DNA from: Caldicellulosiruptor obsidiansis OB47
GTDB taxonomy: Bacteria; Bacillota; Thermoanaerobacteria; Caldicellulosiruptorales; Caldicellulosiruptoraceae
DNA: 64,000 nt
Direction of reading: 5' to 3'
NCBI RefSeq assembly: GCF_000145215.1
Contig: NC_014392.1
Coordinates: 1,620,001 to 1,684,000 of the forward strand
In this document: in pieces, positions 1-8,309 of the stretch
Numbering within the stretch: position 1 is the stretch's first letter
Layout of the letters: each line of letters begins with the position of its first letter
Translations under genes and position numbers: made by a program
The notes under the pieces: generated by a model
Database searches by the model: none
Told to the model about the DNA's origin: nothing
What the model saw: the letters and a program-made list of their open reading frames with translations, nothing else

Positions 1-534
1 GTTAGAAGAATTGACGATTTAGGAAGGGTTGTAATTCCAAAAGAAATAAGAAGAACTCTTAAAATCAGAGAAGGTGACCCGCTTGAAATATATACTGATA
101 ACGAAGGGGAGGTAATATTAAAGAAATATTCTCCAATTGGCGAAATGGGGGCATTTGCTAAAGAATATGCTGAAACTCTTCATCAAGTAAGCGGTCATAT
201 TATAATCATCACTGATAGAGATAGAGTAATAGCTGTTGCAGGTGCTTCTAAAAAGGATTATATGGATAAACCATTAAGTCAAGAATTAGAAAGGGTTATG
301 GAAGAAAATTCTATTATTGTGGTAAAATCTGAAAATGATATGAGTAGCATACCAATTGTTGAAGGCGATACAACAAGATATACTGCTCAGATAGTAAGCC
401 CTATACTTTCTGAAGGAAGTGTAATCGGCAGCGTGATTATGTGTTCAACACAATCCCATGTTGTTATGGGTGACTCAGAGTACAAGCTTGTTCAAGCTGC
501 AACATCTTTCTTTGGAAAACAACTTGAGCAGTAG
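1..534 (+). CDS. spoVT: Stage V sporulation protein T, 5' end cut by window
   Basis: Transcription factor acting in the forespore after engulfment, fine-tuning sigma-G genes. The reading frame is open from base 1 and gives 177 residues; the family is about 178, so only a few N-terminal residues are missing. The first ~45 residues are an AbrB-type swapped-hairpin DNA-binding domain (VRRIDDLGRVVIPKEIRRTL). The rest is a GAF-like domain ending in a FFGKQLEQ helix, as in Bacillus SpoVT. A rho-independent terminator follows at once, so it ends its transcript. Identification is secure; the true start lies outside the window. Confidence 0.96.
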   Translation, partial: VRRIDDLGRVVIPKEIRRTLKIREGDPLEIYTDNEGEVILKKYSPIGEMGAFAKEYAETLHQVSGHIIIITDRDRVIAVAGASKKDYMDKPLSQELERVMEENSIIVVKSENDMSSIPIVEGDTTRYTAQIVSPILSEGSVIGSVIMCSTQSHVVMGDSEYKLVQAATSFFGKQLEQ

Positions 535-562
535 TTGTTTTTGACAAAATTTTAATGGTTGG

Positions 563-592
563 CTGTAGGTTTTTAAACCTACAGTTTTTTTT
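563..592 (+). terminator. Rho-independent terminator of spoVT
   Basis: A perfect 10-bp stem (CTGTAGGTTT / AAACCTACAG) with a 2-base loop is followed by eight T residues, 29 bases after the spoVT stop codon. Confidence 0.9.
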
Positions 593-678
593 AATGAAAT
601 ATTGGAGTATAATAAACTGTGTGAAAGAAAAATGAATTTACAACAAAGTAAATAATGCAGCTTGTTGGGGGTCATTAG

Positions 679-2019
679 ATGTTCAAATTAAACGCAGACT
701 TGACATCAGACAATTCTTTGCGCAAGAGTCTCAATTTTGTAATACTTGGTATTACATTTGGCATAGTCTTTTTTAATGTCACAACAGGGTCACCGGTTGC
801 TGGATTTGCAAAAGCAATAGGATTTGGCGATCTGATGTATGGTGTAATGCTTGCACTGCCAGTACTTGGCGGTGTAGCGCAAGTTTTTGCATCTTATTTT
901 CTTGAAAAATCAAAAAAAAGAAAGCTCATATTTTTAATAAGCGGATTTCTCCATAGGTTGCCGTGGGCGTTGATTGCCATTTTGCCGCTGATTTTAGGAA
1001 AAGGTTCGTATATCTTGCTGTTTTTCTTAATACTATTGATGACAATATCATCAATTTCTAACTCATTCACAAATGTTTCTTTTTGGTCGTGGATAAATGA
1101 CTTAGTTCCAATGCATATAAGAGGCAGGTTCTTTTCAAGAAGAGCAACAATTTCCACCATAGTGGGAATGCTCAGCGGACTTGCCATTGGAAAATATTTA
1201 GATTTGCATAATAATCTCAAGGGATTTTCTATAATTTTTGTATTTGCTGCTATAATGGGAATGCTGGATATAGGTTGTTTCTTCTTTGTAAAAGATATTC
1301 CTATGAAAAGTCAGAAACAGCAAATTGATTTGAAAATGATGTTTATTTCTACCCTCAAAAATGATTACTTTAAAAAATTTATGTTCTTTTTTGTAATTTG
1401 GAACTTTGGACTTAGCATTGCAGGCCCTTATTTTAATATGTACATGATAAAAAACCTTAAAATGAGTTATTTTGATATAATTCTCCTGACCCAAATTGTA
1501 AGCAATATTGTAACCATAATAACATTGCCATACATAGGAAGAGTGGTAGATAAAATAGGTAATAGACCCATGCTCCTTTTGGCAGCAAGTCTTCTTTCTT
1601 TATTGCCGGTTGTGTGGTGTTTCACCAACGAAAACAATTATAAGTATTTAGTGACTTTAATAAGCATATTTGCAGGAATGCTCTGGCCTATAATTGATAT
1701 GAGCAATAACAACCTAATTTTGAAATTATCTGACCAAACTCAAACGTCTATGTATGTTGGTGTTATAAATATGTTCAACGCAATATTCGGAACAGCTATT
1801 CCCATTATACTTGGAGGCTACCTTATAGAAGATATTGCACCACATGTTGTTGCCTTTGCAAAAAATTATATGCATTTAAATATAGCTACATACCATGTTG
1901 CATTTTTTCTCTCAGGATTTTTAAGATTCTTAGCTGTGATTTATCTTAAAAAGAATGTAAAAGAGCCAGGTGCAATGAGCCTTAAAAGCGTTATCAAAAG
2001 TAAAATCAAAAGAGTATAA
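679..2019 (+). CDS. MFS transporter
   Basis: Polytopic membrane protein of 446 residues with about 12 hydrophobic segments, the size of a major facilitator superfamily carrier. A motif-A-like loop (GRVVDKIGNRP, about residue 287) sits at the start of the second half, as expected between TM8 and TM9; the matching loop in the first half is degenerate (EKSKKRK, near residue 75). ATG follows a GGGGG-containing ribosome site. It is monocistronic between two terminators. No substrate can be inferred: the protein has no recognisable drug or sugar signature and its neighbours do not share a pathway. Confidence 0.85.
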   Translation: MFKLNADLTSDNSLRKSLNFVILGITFGIVFFNVTTGSPVAGFAKAIGFGDLMYGVMLALPVLGGVAQVFASYFLEKSKKRKLIFLISGFLHRLPWALIAILPLILGKGSYILLFFLILLMTISSISNSFTNVSFWSWINDLVPMHIRGRFFSRRATISTIVGMLSGLAIGKYLDLHNNLKGFSIIFVFAAIMGMLDIGCFFFVKDIPMKSQKQQIDLKMMFISTLKNDYFKKFMFFFVIWNFGLSIAGPYFNMYMIKNLKMSYFDIILLTQIVSNIVTIITLPYIGRVVDKIGNRPMLLLAASLLSLLPVVWCFTNENNYKYLVTLISIFAGMLWPIIDMSNNNLILKLSDQTQTSMYVGVINMFNAIFGTAIPIILGGYLIEDIAPHVVAFAKNYMHLNIATYHVAFFLSGFLRFLAVIYLKKNVKEPGAMSLKSVIKSKIKRV

Positions 2020-2022
2020 AAA

Positions 2023-2049
2023 TGCCCAGGCTTAATTTAAACCTGGGCA
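2023..2049 (-). terminator. Terminator of rnpB (probably shared with the MFS gene)
   Basis: An 8-bp stem (TGCCCAGG / CCTGGGCA) lies between the convergent MFS gene and rnpB. On the minus strand it is followed by TTTTTAT, so it mainly terminates rnpB. On the plus strand the T-run is poor, although the hairpin starts right after the MFS stop codon. Confidence 0.8.
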
Positions 2050-2069
2050 TTCTGGAATTATCTATTTTT

Positions 2070-2424
2070 ATGTGCGACCAGGTCTGTAAGCCGAGTTCTG
2101 TCGAGAACGGCTATTTCTCTTTGGGTCTGACGTTACCATCAGACCTCTTGCGACCAACCCGGGAACGCAGCGGGCCACTGCATTGTTCCCCTATTTGGTC
2201 TTGCTCCGGGTGGGGTTTGCACAGCCAGTCAGTCGCCTGACTGCTGGTGAGCTCTTACCTCACCTTTTCACCCTTACCATCCTTGCAAAAATGGATGGCG
2301 GTTCTTTTCTGTTGCACTTTCCTTGGAGTCGCCTCCACTGGGTGTTACCCAGCACCCTGCCCTGTGGAGCTCGGACTTTCCTCACAAGGGTTATCCCCTT
2401 GCGCAGCCGTTCGACCTGCTCGCA
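2070..2424 (-). ncRNA. rnpB: RNase P RNA, bacterial class A
   Basis: Catalytic RNA of RNase P, which matures tRNA 5' ends. The minus strand shows the conserved core GAGGAAAGTCCGAGCTC (about 2364-2380), the AACAGAAA segment, and the distal conserved GGTAAGGGTGAAA and GAGCAAGACC blocks. The ends pair as P1: GCAGGTC plus TGCGA near 2413-2424 with the complement at 2073-2084. The length of about 355 nt and the class A helices fit Clostridia. A near-perfect promoter precedes it and a terminator hairpin follows. Apparent reading frames across this stretch are artefacts of a structured RNA. Ends are estimated from P1 and the promoter, within a few bases. Confidence 0.95.
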
Positions 2425-2430
2425 TATTCT

Positions 2431-2458
2431 ATTATAAATTTTATTTAAATTATGTCAA
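2431..2458 (-). promoter_or_regulatory. Housekeeping promoter of rnpB
   Basis: A consensus -35 TTGACA (2458-2453) and a consensus -10 TATAAT (2436-2431) are separated by 16 bp. The inferred start is about 7 bp downstream, at the base of P1. The -35 box begins four bases after the ispA stop codon. Confidence 0.9.
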
Positions 2459-2461
2459 CTG

Positions 2462-3361
2462 CTACTTTTCTCTGTTTATCAAATAATTGGTAAGTTCTAT
2501 AAGAAGTTCTGAATTATCGTATTTTTTTATCACATCTATAGCTTTTTGAGAATAATTTTTAACAAGCTGCTGTGCTTCTTCCAACCCATAAAAAGTTACA
2601 AAGGTATTCTTCTTTTCCTTTATATCCTTTCCTATGCTCTTGCCCACTTTTTTACTGTCACCAATAACATCCAAAACATCATCTCTTATTTGAAAGGCAA
2701 GACCAAGATTTTTCCCGTATTCCTCCAAGTCAGATACAACACTATCTTCTGCACCTGCTACAAGAGCTCCGCATACGCACGATGCCTGAATCAATCTTGA
2801 GGTTTTCTTCAAGTGCATCTCAAACAAAAGCTCTTCACTTTTAATATCCTGTCCAGAGTTCGTTATATCAATAACCTGACCACCTATCATACCTTCGACG
2901 CCAGATGCCCAGAACAGGTATTTTGCAGCTTTTACTAAATTCTTTTCGCAACCGTAGTTTAAAATCCAATTCAGGCAAACTTCTGCTGCCAAATTTAAAA
3001 GTGCATCACCTGCTAAAATTGCAATAGCTTCTCCAAACACTACGTGACTTGTAGGTTTTCCTCTACGCAAAACATCATTGTCCATTGCTGGAAGATCATC
3101 ATGAATTAGAGAGTAAGTATGAATAAGCTCTATTGCAGATGCTATATCTAAAATTTTCCGATCAATTTCTTTGTCTTTTGAAACCATTTGATATGAAAGC
3201 AAACACAGCAAAGGTCTCAACCTTTTTCCTCCCGCAAAAACACTATATCGCATAGCCTGATATATTATCTCTGGGGACTTTTCTTTTAAAATTTTGTCTA
3301 AATGCTCTTCCACATTCTTTTGTGAAAGGTTTATATACTCCTCTAACTTTCTACTTATCAT
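2462..3361 (-). CDS. ispA: Farnesyl diphosphate synthase (short-chain polyprenyl synthase)
   Basis: Condenses IPP with DMAPP/GPP to make farnesyl diphosphate for undecaprenyl and other isoprenoids; soluble, Mg-dependent. The 299 residues carry the first Asp-rich motif DDLPAMD (D88, D89, D94) preceded by YSLIH as in E. coli IspA, the GGKRLRP substrate loop (44-50), and the second motif DDVLD (227-231). The start overlaps the xseB stop by 4 bases, so it is the last gene of the nusB-xseA-xseB-ispA operon. Chain length (C15) is inferred from the residues before the first motif. Confidence 0.93.
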   Translation of the reverse strand: MISRKLEEYINLSQKNVEEHLDKILKEKSPEIIYQAMRYSVFAGGKRLRPLLCLLSYQMVSKDKEIDRKILDIASAIELIHTYSLIHDDLPAMDNDVLRRGKPTSHVVFGEAIAILAGDALLNLAAEVCLNWILNYGCEKNLVKAAKYLFWASGVEGMIGGQVIDITNSGQDIKSEELLFEMHLKKTSRLIQASCVCGALVAGAEDSVVSDLEEYGKNLGLAFQIRDDVLDVIGDSKKVGKSIGKDIKEKKNTFVTFYGLEEAQQLVKNYSQKAIDVIKKYDNSELLIELTNYLINREK

Positions 3362-3621
3362 TCTTTTTGACCTAAACCTCCATAAATATCATCGGTAATG
3401 TCATCTTGAATATATTCTCCATTTAGTTTTTCAATTAACACTACTCTCTTTTCCACGCTCCGGAGTATATCATTGCAAATCTTTGTCAGTCTAATTCCTT
3501 CTTCATAAAGCTTTATAGCCTCTTCAAGAGAAAGATTGCCATCTTCCAAGCTCTTTACAATCTCCTCTAATCTTTTCATCGCATCTTCAAATTTTATATC
3601 TCTCTGTAGTTCACACATCAC
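3358..3621 (-). CDS. xseB: Exodeoxyribonuclease VII small subunit
   Basis: Small subunit of exonuclease VII, which degrades single-stranded DNA from both ends. The 87 residues hold the family signature FEDAMKRLEEIVKSLEDGNLSLEEAI (about 11-36) and form a helical hairpin that clusters around XseA. The gene overlaps the 3' end of xseA by 11 bases. AAGGAG stands 6 bases before a GTG (3621) and 9 before the next codon, ATG (3618), so either may initiate. Confidence 0.95.
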   Translation of the reverse strand: MMCELQRDIKFEDAMKRLEEIVKSLEDGNLSLEEAIKLYEEGIRLTKICNDILRSVEKRVVLIEKLNGEYIQDDITDDIYGGLGQKE

Positions 3622-4975
3622 TTTCAGCTCCTTCTTTCTTGAAAAACACCTTAGACTTTATTATACCATCTGAAAGCTGGGTAACTATCTCATCTCCATT
3701 ATTTACTTGTGCAATGGTGGTCAAAATCTTAGAATTATGTAATGTTATAGAATATCCCCTCTTCAAAACATTCAAAGGATTTAAAGCAATCAACTTTTCT
3801 AAGTTGACTTTATACATGAATTCTTTTTGCTGAAAAATCTTCTTAAAAGCTTCCCCAAGCCTTCTGCTACAGTTATCAAAATTTGTTCGCGCAATCGAAA
3901 GCCTTGATTCAGGATTTGCATCAGCCAATCTCTTCTCAAAATTCTTTAAATTCTTATGAACTTCATGGAGCTTTCTACTAATTGCAAAAGAAAGCTTGTT
4001 GCAATACAAATCAATATCCTGTGCACGTTTTGCAATGGTATTTGCTGGCGAATTTTGGTATAATTTATATTGAAGTATTCCTACCTTCTCTTTGACTATA
4101 TTAAATATCTTTTCCATCGCACTTTTCATTCTCTTATGATATTCATTTAGCTTCTCCAGTGCTTTGTTCTGAAAACTTACCACTATTTCGCCGGCATTGG
4201 TGGGAGTTATAGCTCTCATGTCCGCAACAAAATCACTTAAAACATAGTCCCTCTCATGCCCTACCGCCGATATAACAGGAATTTTAGATTCAAATATCTT
4301 TCTTACAACCATCTCACTGTTGAACGCCATTAAATCTTCAAATGCGCCGCCACCACGTCCAACAATAATAACCTCAACAGGCTCTGCCGTGTTGAAATAT
4401 TCTATTCCCTCGCAAATCTCATATGGAGCGTTTTGTCCCTGAACTGAGCAGCTGTAAATATATACCTGAATGTTTTCAAATCGGGTATAAATTGTATTGA
4501 GGATGTCCCTGATTGCTGCACCATTTTTTGAGGTGACTATTCCTACTTTTTTAGGATAACGTGGTATTTCTTTTTTGTACTTTGAATCAAAAAGTCCTTC
4601 TTGTTTCAGCTTTTCTTCAAGTTGCTTTAATTTTACAAATAGCTCACCAAGCCCTATATCCGTAATTTCAGTTATCTTTAGCTCGATTATTCCTTCTTTT
4701 TCATAGAAAATAACATTTCCTTTTACAAGTACTTTTGAGCCATGCTTTATTTCTACACTTTTATCAAACCAAAAAAATACACATTTTATCTTTGCATCAT
4801 ATTCTAAATCCTTAAGTTCAAAATAAAGATGGTCACCTGAAACTGAAGGTCTTATAACTTCACCTTTTAGATATATGTTTTTCAAAAGAACATCCATTTC
4901 AACTTTTTTCTTTAAATAACTTGTAAGTTCATAAACGCTCCATTCTTTCTTAGAAACTACATTGTTAATCATCAT
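3611..4975 (-). CDS. xseA: Exodeoxyribonuclease VII large subunit
   Basis: Catalytic subunit of exonuclease VII. The 454 residues match the usual length. They comprise an N-terminal OB-fold (about 10-105, with WSVYELTSYLKKKVE at the start), the catalytic domain beginning KKVGIVTSKNGAAIRD (about 142) with the GRGGGAFEDL and NAGEIV motifs, and a long C-terminal coiled-coil region that contacts XseB. The ATG overlaps the end of nusB. Operon linkage with nusB, xseB and ispA is common in Firmicutes. Confidence 0.95.
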   Translation of the reverse strand: MMINNVVSKKEWSVYELTSYLKKKVEMDVLLKNIYLKGEVIRPSVSGDHLYFELKDLEYDAKIKCVFFWFDKSVEIKHGSKVLVKGNVIFYEKEGIIELKITEITDIGLGELFVKLKQLEEKLKQEGLFDSKYKKEIPRYPKKVGIVTSKNGAAIRDILNTIYTRFENIQVYIYSCSVQGQNAPYEICEGIEYFNTAEPVEVIIVGRGGGAFEDLMAFNSEMVVRKIFESKIPVISAVGHERDYVLSDFVADMRAITPTNAGEIVVSFQNKALEKLNEYHKRMKSAMEKIFNIVKEKVGILQYKLYQNSPANTIAKRAQDIDLYCNKLSFAISRKLHEVHKNLKNFEKRLADANPESRLSIARTNFDNCSRRLGEAFKKIFQQKEFMYKVNLEKLIALNPLNVLKRGYSITLHNSKILTTIAQVNNGDEIVTQLSDGIIKSKVFFKKEGAESDV

Positions 4976-5408
4976 GATTTTTACTTCTTTTCACCTCATT
5001 TTCAGCTATCCTACCAAGAATACCATTTACAAAGCTTGGAGCTTTTTCTATCCCGAATATACTTGCCATATCAACAGCCTCATCAATTGCAACAGAAACA
5101 GGTACATCCTCCTCAAACAAAAGTTCATATACAGCTATTCTCATAAGTTCAAGTTCAACCATTGGAAGCCTGTTCAGTGGCCAGTCTTTTGAATACTTTG
5201 CAATTAGATTATCTATTATCTGCTGATTTTGTATAACCCCTTTCAGTAATTTCTCAAGATATTTCTCATCTACATCTTTGAAATCTTCATTTTGATTTAA
5301 TTCTCTAAACCTTTTGTAAAATTCTATAATATCTTGCTGCATATTTTCAAATCTGTAGGCATACAAAATCTTCATGCAGAGTTCTCTTGTTTTCCTTCTT
5401 CTGTGCAT
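4965..5408 (-). CDS. nusB: Transcription antitermination factor NusB
   Basis: RNA-binding factor that joins NusE/S10 on boxA of rRNA transcripts to support antitermination. The 147-residue all-helical protein begins MHRRRKTRELCMKILYA, with the Arg-rich N-terminus typical of NusB, and has the central VELELMRIAVYELLF and C-terminal FVNGILGRIA helices of the family. Upstream are the Asp23/AmaP envelope genes on the same strand; downstream it overlaps xseA. Confidence 0.95.
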   Translation of the reverse strand: MHRRRKTRELCMKILYAYRFENMQQDIIEFYKRFRELNQNEDFKDVDEKYLEKLLKGVIQNQQIIDNLIAKYSKDWPLNRLPMVELELMRIAVYELLFEEDVPVSVAIDEAVDMASIFGIEKAPSFVNGILGRIAENEVKRSKNHDD

Positions 5409-5432
5409 TTTATTTAATTTTCAACCCCTTTT

Positions 5433-5642
5433 TTACCATGGTAAGTGTTTGTCTAAAAATTCAATCAGTTTTTTCTTTTCAAAATATCGTCCACCTATAA
5501 AAATTCCAACACCTATACAAATGAATATAAACAACGTTTTAAAAAATCCAAAAATCAGCACAAATATTGCAAATACAAGACCTATCAACCCACCTATTAT
5601 TTCTCCCGTGTGTTTTATCAAAAATTCCTTTATCAAATCCAT
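5433..5642 (-). CDS. DUF2273 small membrane protein
   Basis: A 69-residue protein with a glycine-rich hydrophobic segment (about 13-50), probably two short membrane helices joined at a Gly-rich turn, then a basic EKKK tail. This matches the DUF2273 family, which is almost always encoded with Asp23 and AmaP. It lies 10 bases after amaP and probably takes part in the same membrane-anchored envelope-stress assembly; its molecular role is not known. Confidence 0.85.
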   Translation of the reverse strand: MDLIKEFLIKHTGEIIGGLIGLVFAIFVLIFGFFKTLFIFICIGVGIFIGGRYFEKKKLIEFLDKHLPW

Positions 5643-5652
5643 TTTAACACCC

Positions 5653-6192
5653 CTACCTCAAATGAGTAATAGGTACTTGCGGGGCAACCATATCTTTTAC
5701 ATGAAAGTTAATAGACTTAACAGGAATTCCTATCGCCACTTCCACATGACTCTTTATAGCATTTTGAACCTCTTTTGTCAACTCAGGAACGTTAACATCA
5801 CTTGTAACAACAGCATCAATGTAATATATAACTCCACTTTCGTCAAACTCTATCTCAACCGAAGTATCTTTTAGCCCTTTTATATCCCTTAATGCATTGT
5901 ACCCTGCCGATTCAAATGTTTTTGGCGAAATTAAAAGATTTCCAAACTCGTTTGTGTGAATTATTCCAAGCCTTGCTTTTTTCTTCTTAACACCAATAAA
6001 CATTACTGAAAACCCCATTACTATCAAAAGTAGCGGTATGATGGCATATACGGGTGTGTTCATATAATCATATACCGCAGCCTGAACAGTATCTACATCA
6101 AAGATGTTGAGTGGAAGTAAAATAGCAATTACAGAAAGAAAAATTACAATCAATGTAAATATAGTCAAAAGTATTCTCTCACCGATTTTCAT
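5653..6192 (-). CDS. amaP: Alkaline shock response membrane anchor protein AmaP
   Basis: Membrane anchor that holds Asp23-family proteins at the cell membrane in Gram-positives. The 179 residues contain two N-terminal membrane helices (about 9-30 and 48-70) followed by a soluble Asp23-like domain (about 75-175) with the VEIEFDESGVIYYIDAVV strand pattern. A GAGGAAAGGGACAG ribosome site precedes ATG. It sits between asp23 and the DUF2273 gene, the classical context. Confidence 0.88.
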   Translation of the reverse strand: MKIGERILLTIFTLIVIFLSVIAILLPLNIFDVDTVQAAVYDYMNTPVYAIIPLLLIVMGFSVMFIGVKKKKARLGIIHTNEFGNLLISPKTFESAGYNALRDIKGLKDTSVEIEFDESGVIYYIDAVVTSDVNVPELTKEVQNAIKSHVEVAIGIPVKSINFHVKDMVAPQVPITHLR

Positions 6193-6244
6193 CTGTCCCT
6201 TTCCTCCTCACAAAAATGAGAGTAAATCCCTGAAGACCAGAGAT

Positions 6245-6631
6245 TTACTCTGCCACCTCTTCCTTTTGCTCTTCTTTTTCAAACTTAATCCCTTGAACAT
6301 GTATATTCACTTCAACAACTTTTAAACCTGTCATACTCTCAACAGCATTCTTTACTCTCTCCTGAATCTCCCATGCAACCTCTGGAATTCTGACACCATA
6401 CTCCACTGTTATGTAGATGTCAATAGCTGCTTCTTTTTCTCCTACTTGAACTTTTACACCTTTTGCTAAATTCTTTTTTCCAAGAGCTTCTGTAATATTT
6501 CCAGTCCAAGACCCAACCATAGATGCAACACCTTTTACTTCAGAGGCTGCAACCGCTGCAATTATAGCCACAACTTCTTCAGCAATCTTTACAACTCCAC
6601 CCATTGTTTCGCCAATAGTGTTTTCTGACAT
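6245..6631 (-). CDS. Asp23/Gls24 family envelope stress protein
   Basis: Cytoplasmic protein that forms membrane-associated assemblies through AmaP and supports cell-wall homeostasis. The 128 residues carry the family core GVVKIAEEVVAIIAAVAA, YITVEYGVRIPEVAWEIQERVKNAVE and VEVNIHVQGI, then an acidic tail. I place the start at ATG 6631 because GAGGAGG lies 9 bases upstream; an in-frame TTG at 6649 is part of that ribosome site. It heads the asp23-amaP-DUF2273 set and has its own promoter. Confidence 0.92.
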   Translation of the reverse strand: MSENTIGETMGGVVKIAEEVVAIIAAVAASEVKGVASMVGSWTGNITEALGKKNLAKGVKVQVGEKEAAIDIYITVEYGVRIPEVAWEIQERVKNAVESMTGLKVVEVNIHVQGIKFEKEEQKEEVAE

Positions 6632-6681
6632 ATTAAAATACCTCCTCAATCTTTAATGAGAATTTTCATTCTATGTTATAT

Positions 6682-6711
6682 ATTATACCCTATACTTTTT
6701 TGTTTTAACAA
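6682..6711 (-). promoter_or_regulatory. Candidate promoter of the asp23 operon
   Basis: TTGTTA (6711-6706), 18 bp, then a perfect TATAAT (6687-6682), about 45 bases before the asp23 ribosome site and just after the spoIIIAH stop. The strong -10 makes a separate vegetative promoter likely. Confidence 0.6.
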
Positions 6712-6717
6712 CATCAG

Positions 6718-7254
6718 TTAATTTAAGTTTTTACTTTGAGACACTCTTATTTTGTTAAAATCCACTTTAAATACGTTCATTATCACATTTTGAATCTGAA
6801 TTAGATCTCTTTTTTCAAGTTTCTTTTGTACCACAACATATATTGTATCATCTGTGTAAAATACTGCACACTCTCCCAAACCCTTAGAACTCAAAACATT
6901 TTCGCATGTCATTTCCTTGTTGCTGATATCAATAATTTTAGCTATCTTATCATCAATCTTTTTCTGAATATTTGTATCAGTTTGCTCATCTAAAAGAGAC
7001 TTTAAAAGATTTATCTCTTTAGAACGTTCTATTTCTCTTTTTAGCTTCATTTCATCAATTGTCCCTTCTTCAGCATTGTTTTCACTTTTGTGTACAGTCG
7101 GGTTACTTACTTCAATTACAGAAGGGTTTATCTTCTTTTTATTTCCAAGCTCCATTCTTGAATTTATAATTCCTGCTACTATAAGCAAGATGACAAGCGA
7201 AATTATCATAAGCTGTCTTTTGCTGTATACTTTTACAAATATCTTCTTGTTCAC
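6718..7254 (-). CDS. spoIIIAH: Stage III sporulation protein AH
   Basis: Mother-cell component of the SpoIIIA-SpoIIQ channel linking mother cell and forespore. The 178 residues have one N-terminal membrane helix (about 15-33), a charged linker, and a C-terminal ring-building domain (about 85-178) with the CENVLSSKGLGECAVFYTDDTIYVVV pattern typical of the YscJ/FliF-like SpoIIIAH fold. It overlaps spoIIIAG by 4 bases and ends the eight-gene operon. Confidence 0.93.
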   Translation of the reverse strand: MNKKIFVKVYSKRQLMIISLVILLIVAGIINSRMELGNKKKINPSVIEVSNPTVHKSENNAEEGTIDEMKLKREIERSKEINLLKSLLDEQTDTNIQKKIDDKIAKIIDISNKEMTCENVLSSKGLGECAVFYTDDTIYVVVQKKLEKRDLIQIQNVIMNVFKVDFNKIRVSQSKNLN

Positions 7255-7814
7255 TTAACAAACACCTCCACTTTATCAGGAGTTATACCAAGCACAGTTG
7301 CTGCAGCCTTAACAAGTCCTATATATACCCTCTTATCCCTTGCTCCTTTGGAAACTATAGCCACTCCTCTGACTTTTGGGTATATCCTTTTTACCACAAA
7401 AGGTTTTGATTCACCTTGCTGTTGCAACACCACTACTTTGCTATCTATTTCTTCTTCAGAAATTGTTGTATTTTGGTTTTGTTTTTCACTTCGCCTGTTC
7501 TCTCTTGTTTCAGTAGCAAGCACGTACTCATAGCAGTCGTCAAAAGTTATCATCACTGAAACATCTCTTGTTGGGTCTATTTCCTTTAATATACCCTCAA
7601 GTTTTTTCTCAATTAGCTGTTCATACTGCTGCCCGTCCTCTTGAATTTCTTGTCGTTTTATAGTAGCACTTGTTTGTTTTGAAGATGTAGAAAAATTTGA
7701 AGAAACTACAAGAAGAAATATTCCACATACACCTAAAAAAATAATCAAATCTTTGTTTTTCGTAACATTTTCAAGCAAATCTTTTATTCTTCTCAAATCA
7801 GACATCTTTTTCAC
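7251..7814 (-). CDS. spoIIIAG: Stage III sporulation protein AG
   Basis: Ring-forming subunit of the SpoIIIA channel in the mother-cell membrane. The 187 residues show one membrane helix (about 23-40) and a soluble ring-building domain with the EGILKEIDPTRDVSVMITFDDCYEYVLATE and PKVRGVAIVSKGA segments diagnostic of SpoIIIAG. Its start overlaps the spoIIIAF stop by 4 bases, indicating coupled translation. Confidence 0.93.
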   Translation of the reverse strand: MKKMSDLRRIKDLLENVTKNKDLIIFLGVCGIFLLVVSSNFSTSSKQTSATIKRQEIQEDGQQYEQLIEKKLEGILKEIDPTRDVSVMITFDDCYEYVLATETRENRRSEKQNQNTTISEEEIDSKVVVLQQQGESKPFVVKRIYPKVRGVAIVSKGARDKRVYIGLVKAAATVLGITPDKVEVFVK

Positions 7815-8305
7815 CTCAGCTTTTGAAAATAAATTCTATCCTTGGGCACGTGGTATTTGTTTGAAATTATTTCAACCACCTTTCTATCATACTCACCTTC
7901 AATTTTTATCTCTTTAAGCCTACCAAAATCATGTGAATCAATATCTTCATAGATACTCATGTTAACAACTTGTATCTCTTTTCCACATATCTCCCTTACA
8001 TTATCTTCAATATCATCTTTTAATTTGTTTTTATATTCTTGTACAAGAGCTTGTCTATAAATATCTTGAGAATAAACTCCCTGCTGGTTGAATTCACTCT
8101 CTATCTTCTTCAGGTTTTTCTGAAACTCAAACTTTAAAAATTCAGAGTTTTCCAAAATAGGTGTTATCAATACCATGCTTGCTGTCAGTCCCAGAAAGAC
8201 ATTTATGTACTTTTTGTAGTTTTCATTTACCAAGTTTTCTATAAAAATTGCAATTATTACTATATAAAATAGAGAGAGTGCAACCTCGTTGAGAATCTCC
8301 TGCAT
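7811..8305 (-). CDS. spoIIIAF: Stage III sporulation protein AF
   Basis: Membrane component of the SpoIIIA complex. Taking ATG 8305 as the start gives 164 residues: two membrane helices (about 9-26 and 36-52), a coiled linker, and a C-terminal soluble domain. An in-frame start at 8377 would reach far into spoIIIAE and add an unnatural Cys-rich leader, so it was not used. It follows spoIIIAE by 4 bases. Confidence 0.9.
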   Translation of the reverse strand: MQEILNEVALSLFYIVIIAIFIENLVNENYKKYINVFLGLTASMVLITPILENSEFLKFEFQKNLKKIESEFNQQGVYSQDIYRQALVQEYKNKLKDDIEDNVREICGKEIQVVNMSIYEDIDSHDFGRLKEIKIEGEYDRKVVEIISNKYHVPKDRIYFQKLR

Positions 8306-8309
8306 ACTC

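Noticed and set aside
2022-2486. Several overlapping open frames on the plus strand
   Set aside because: They are antisense to RNase P RNA, whose conserved blocks, promoter and terminator explain the whole stretch.
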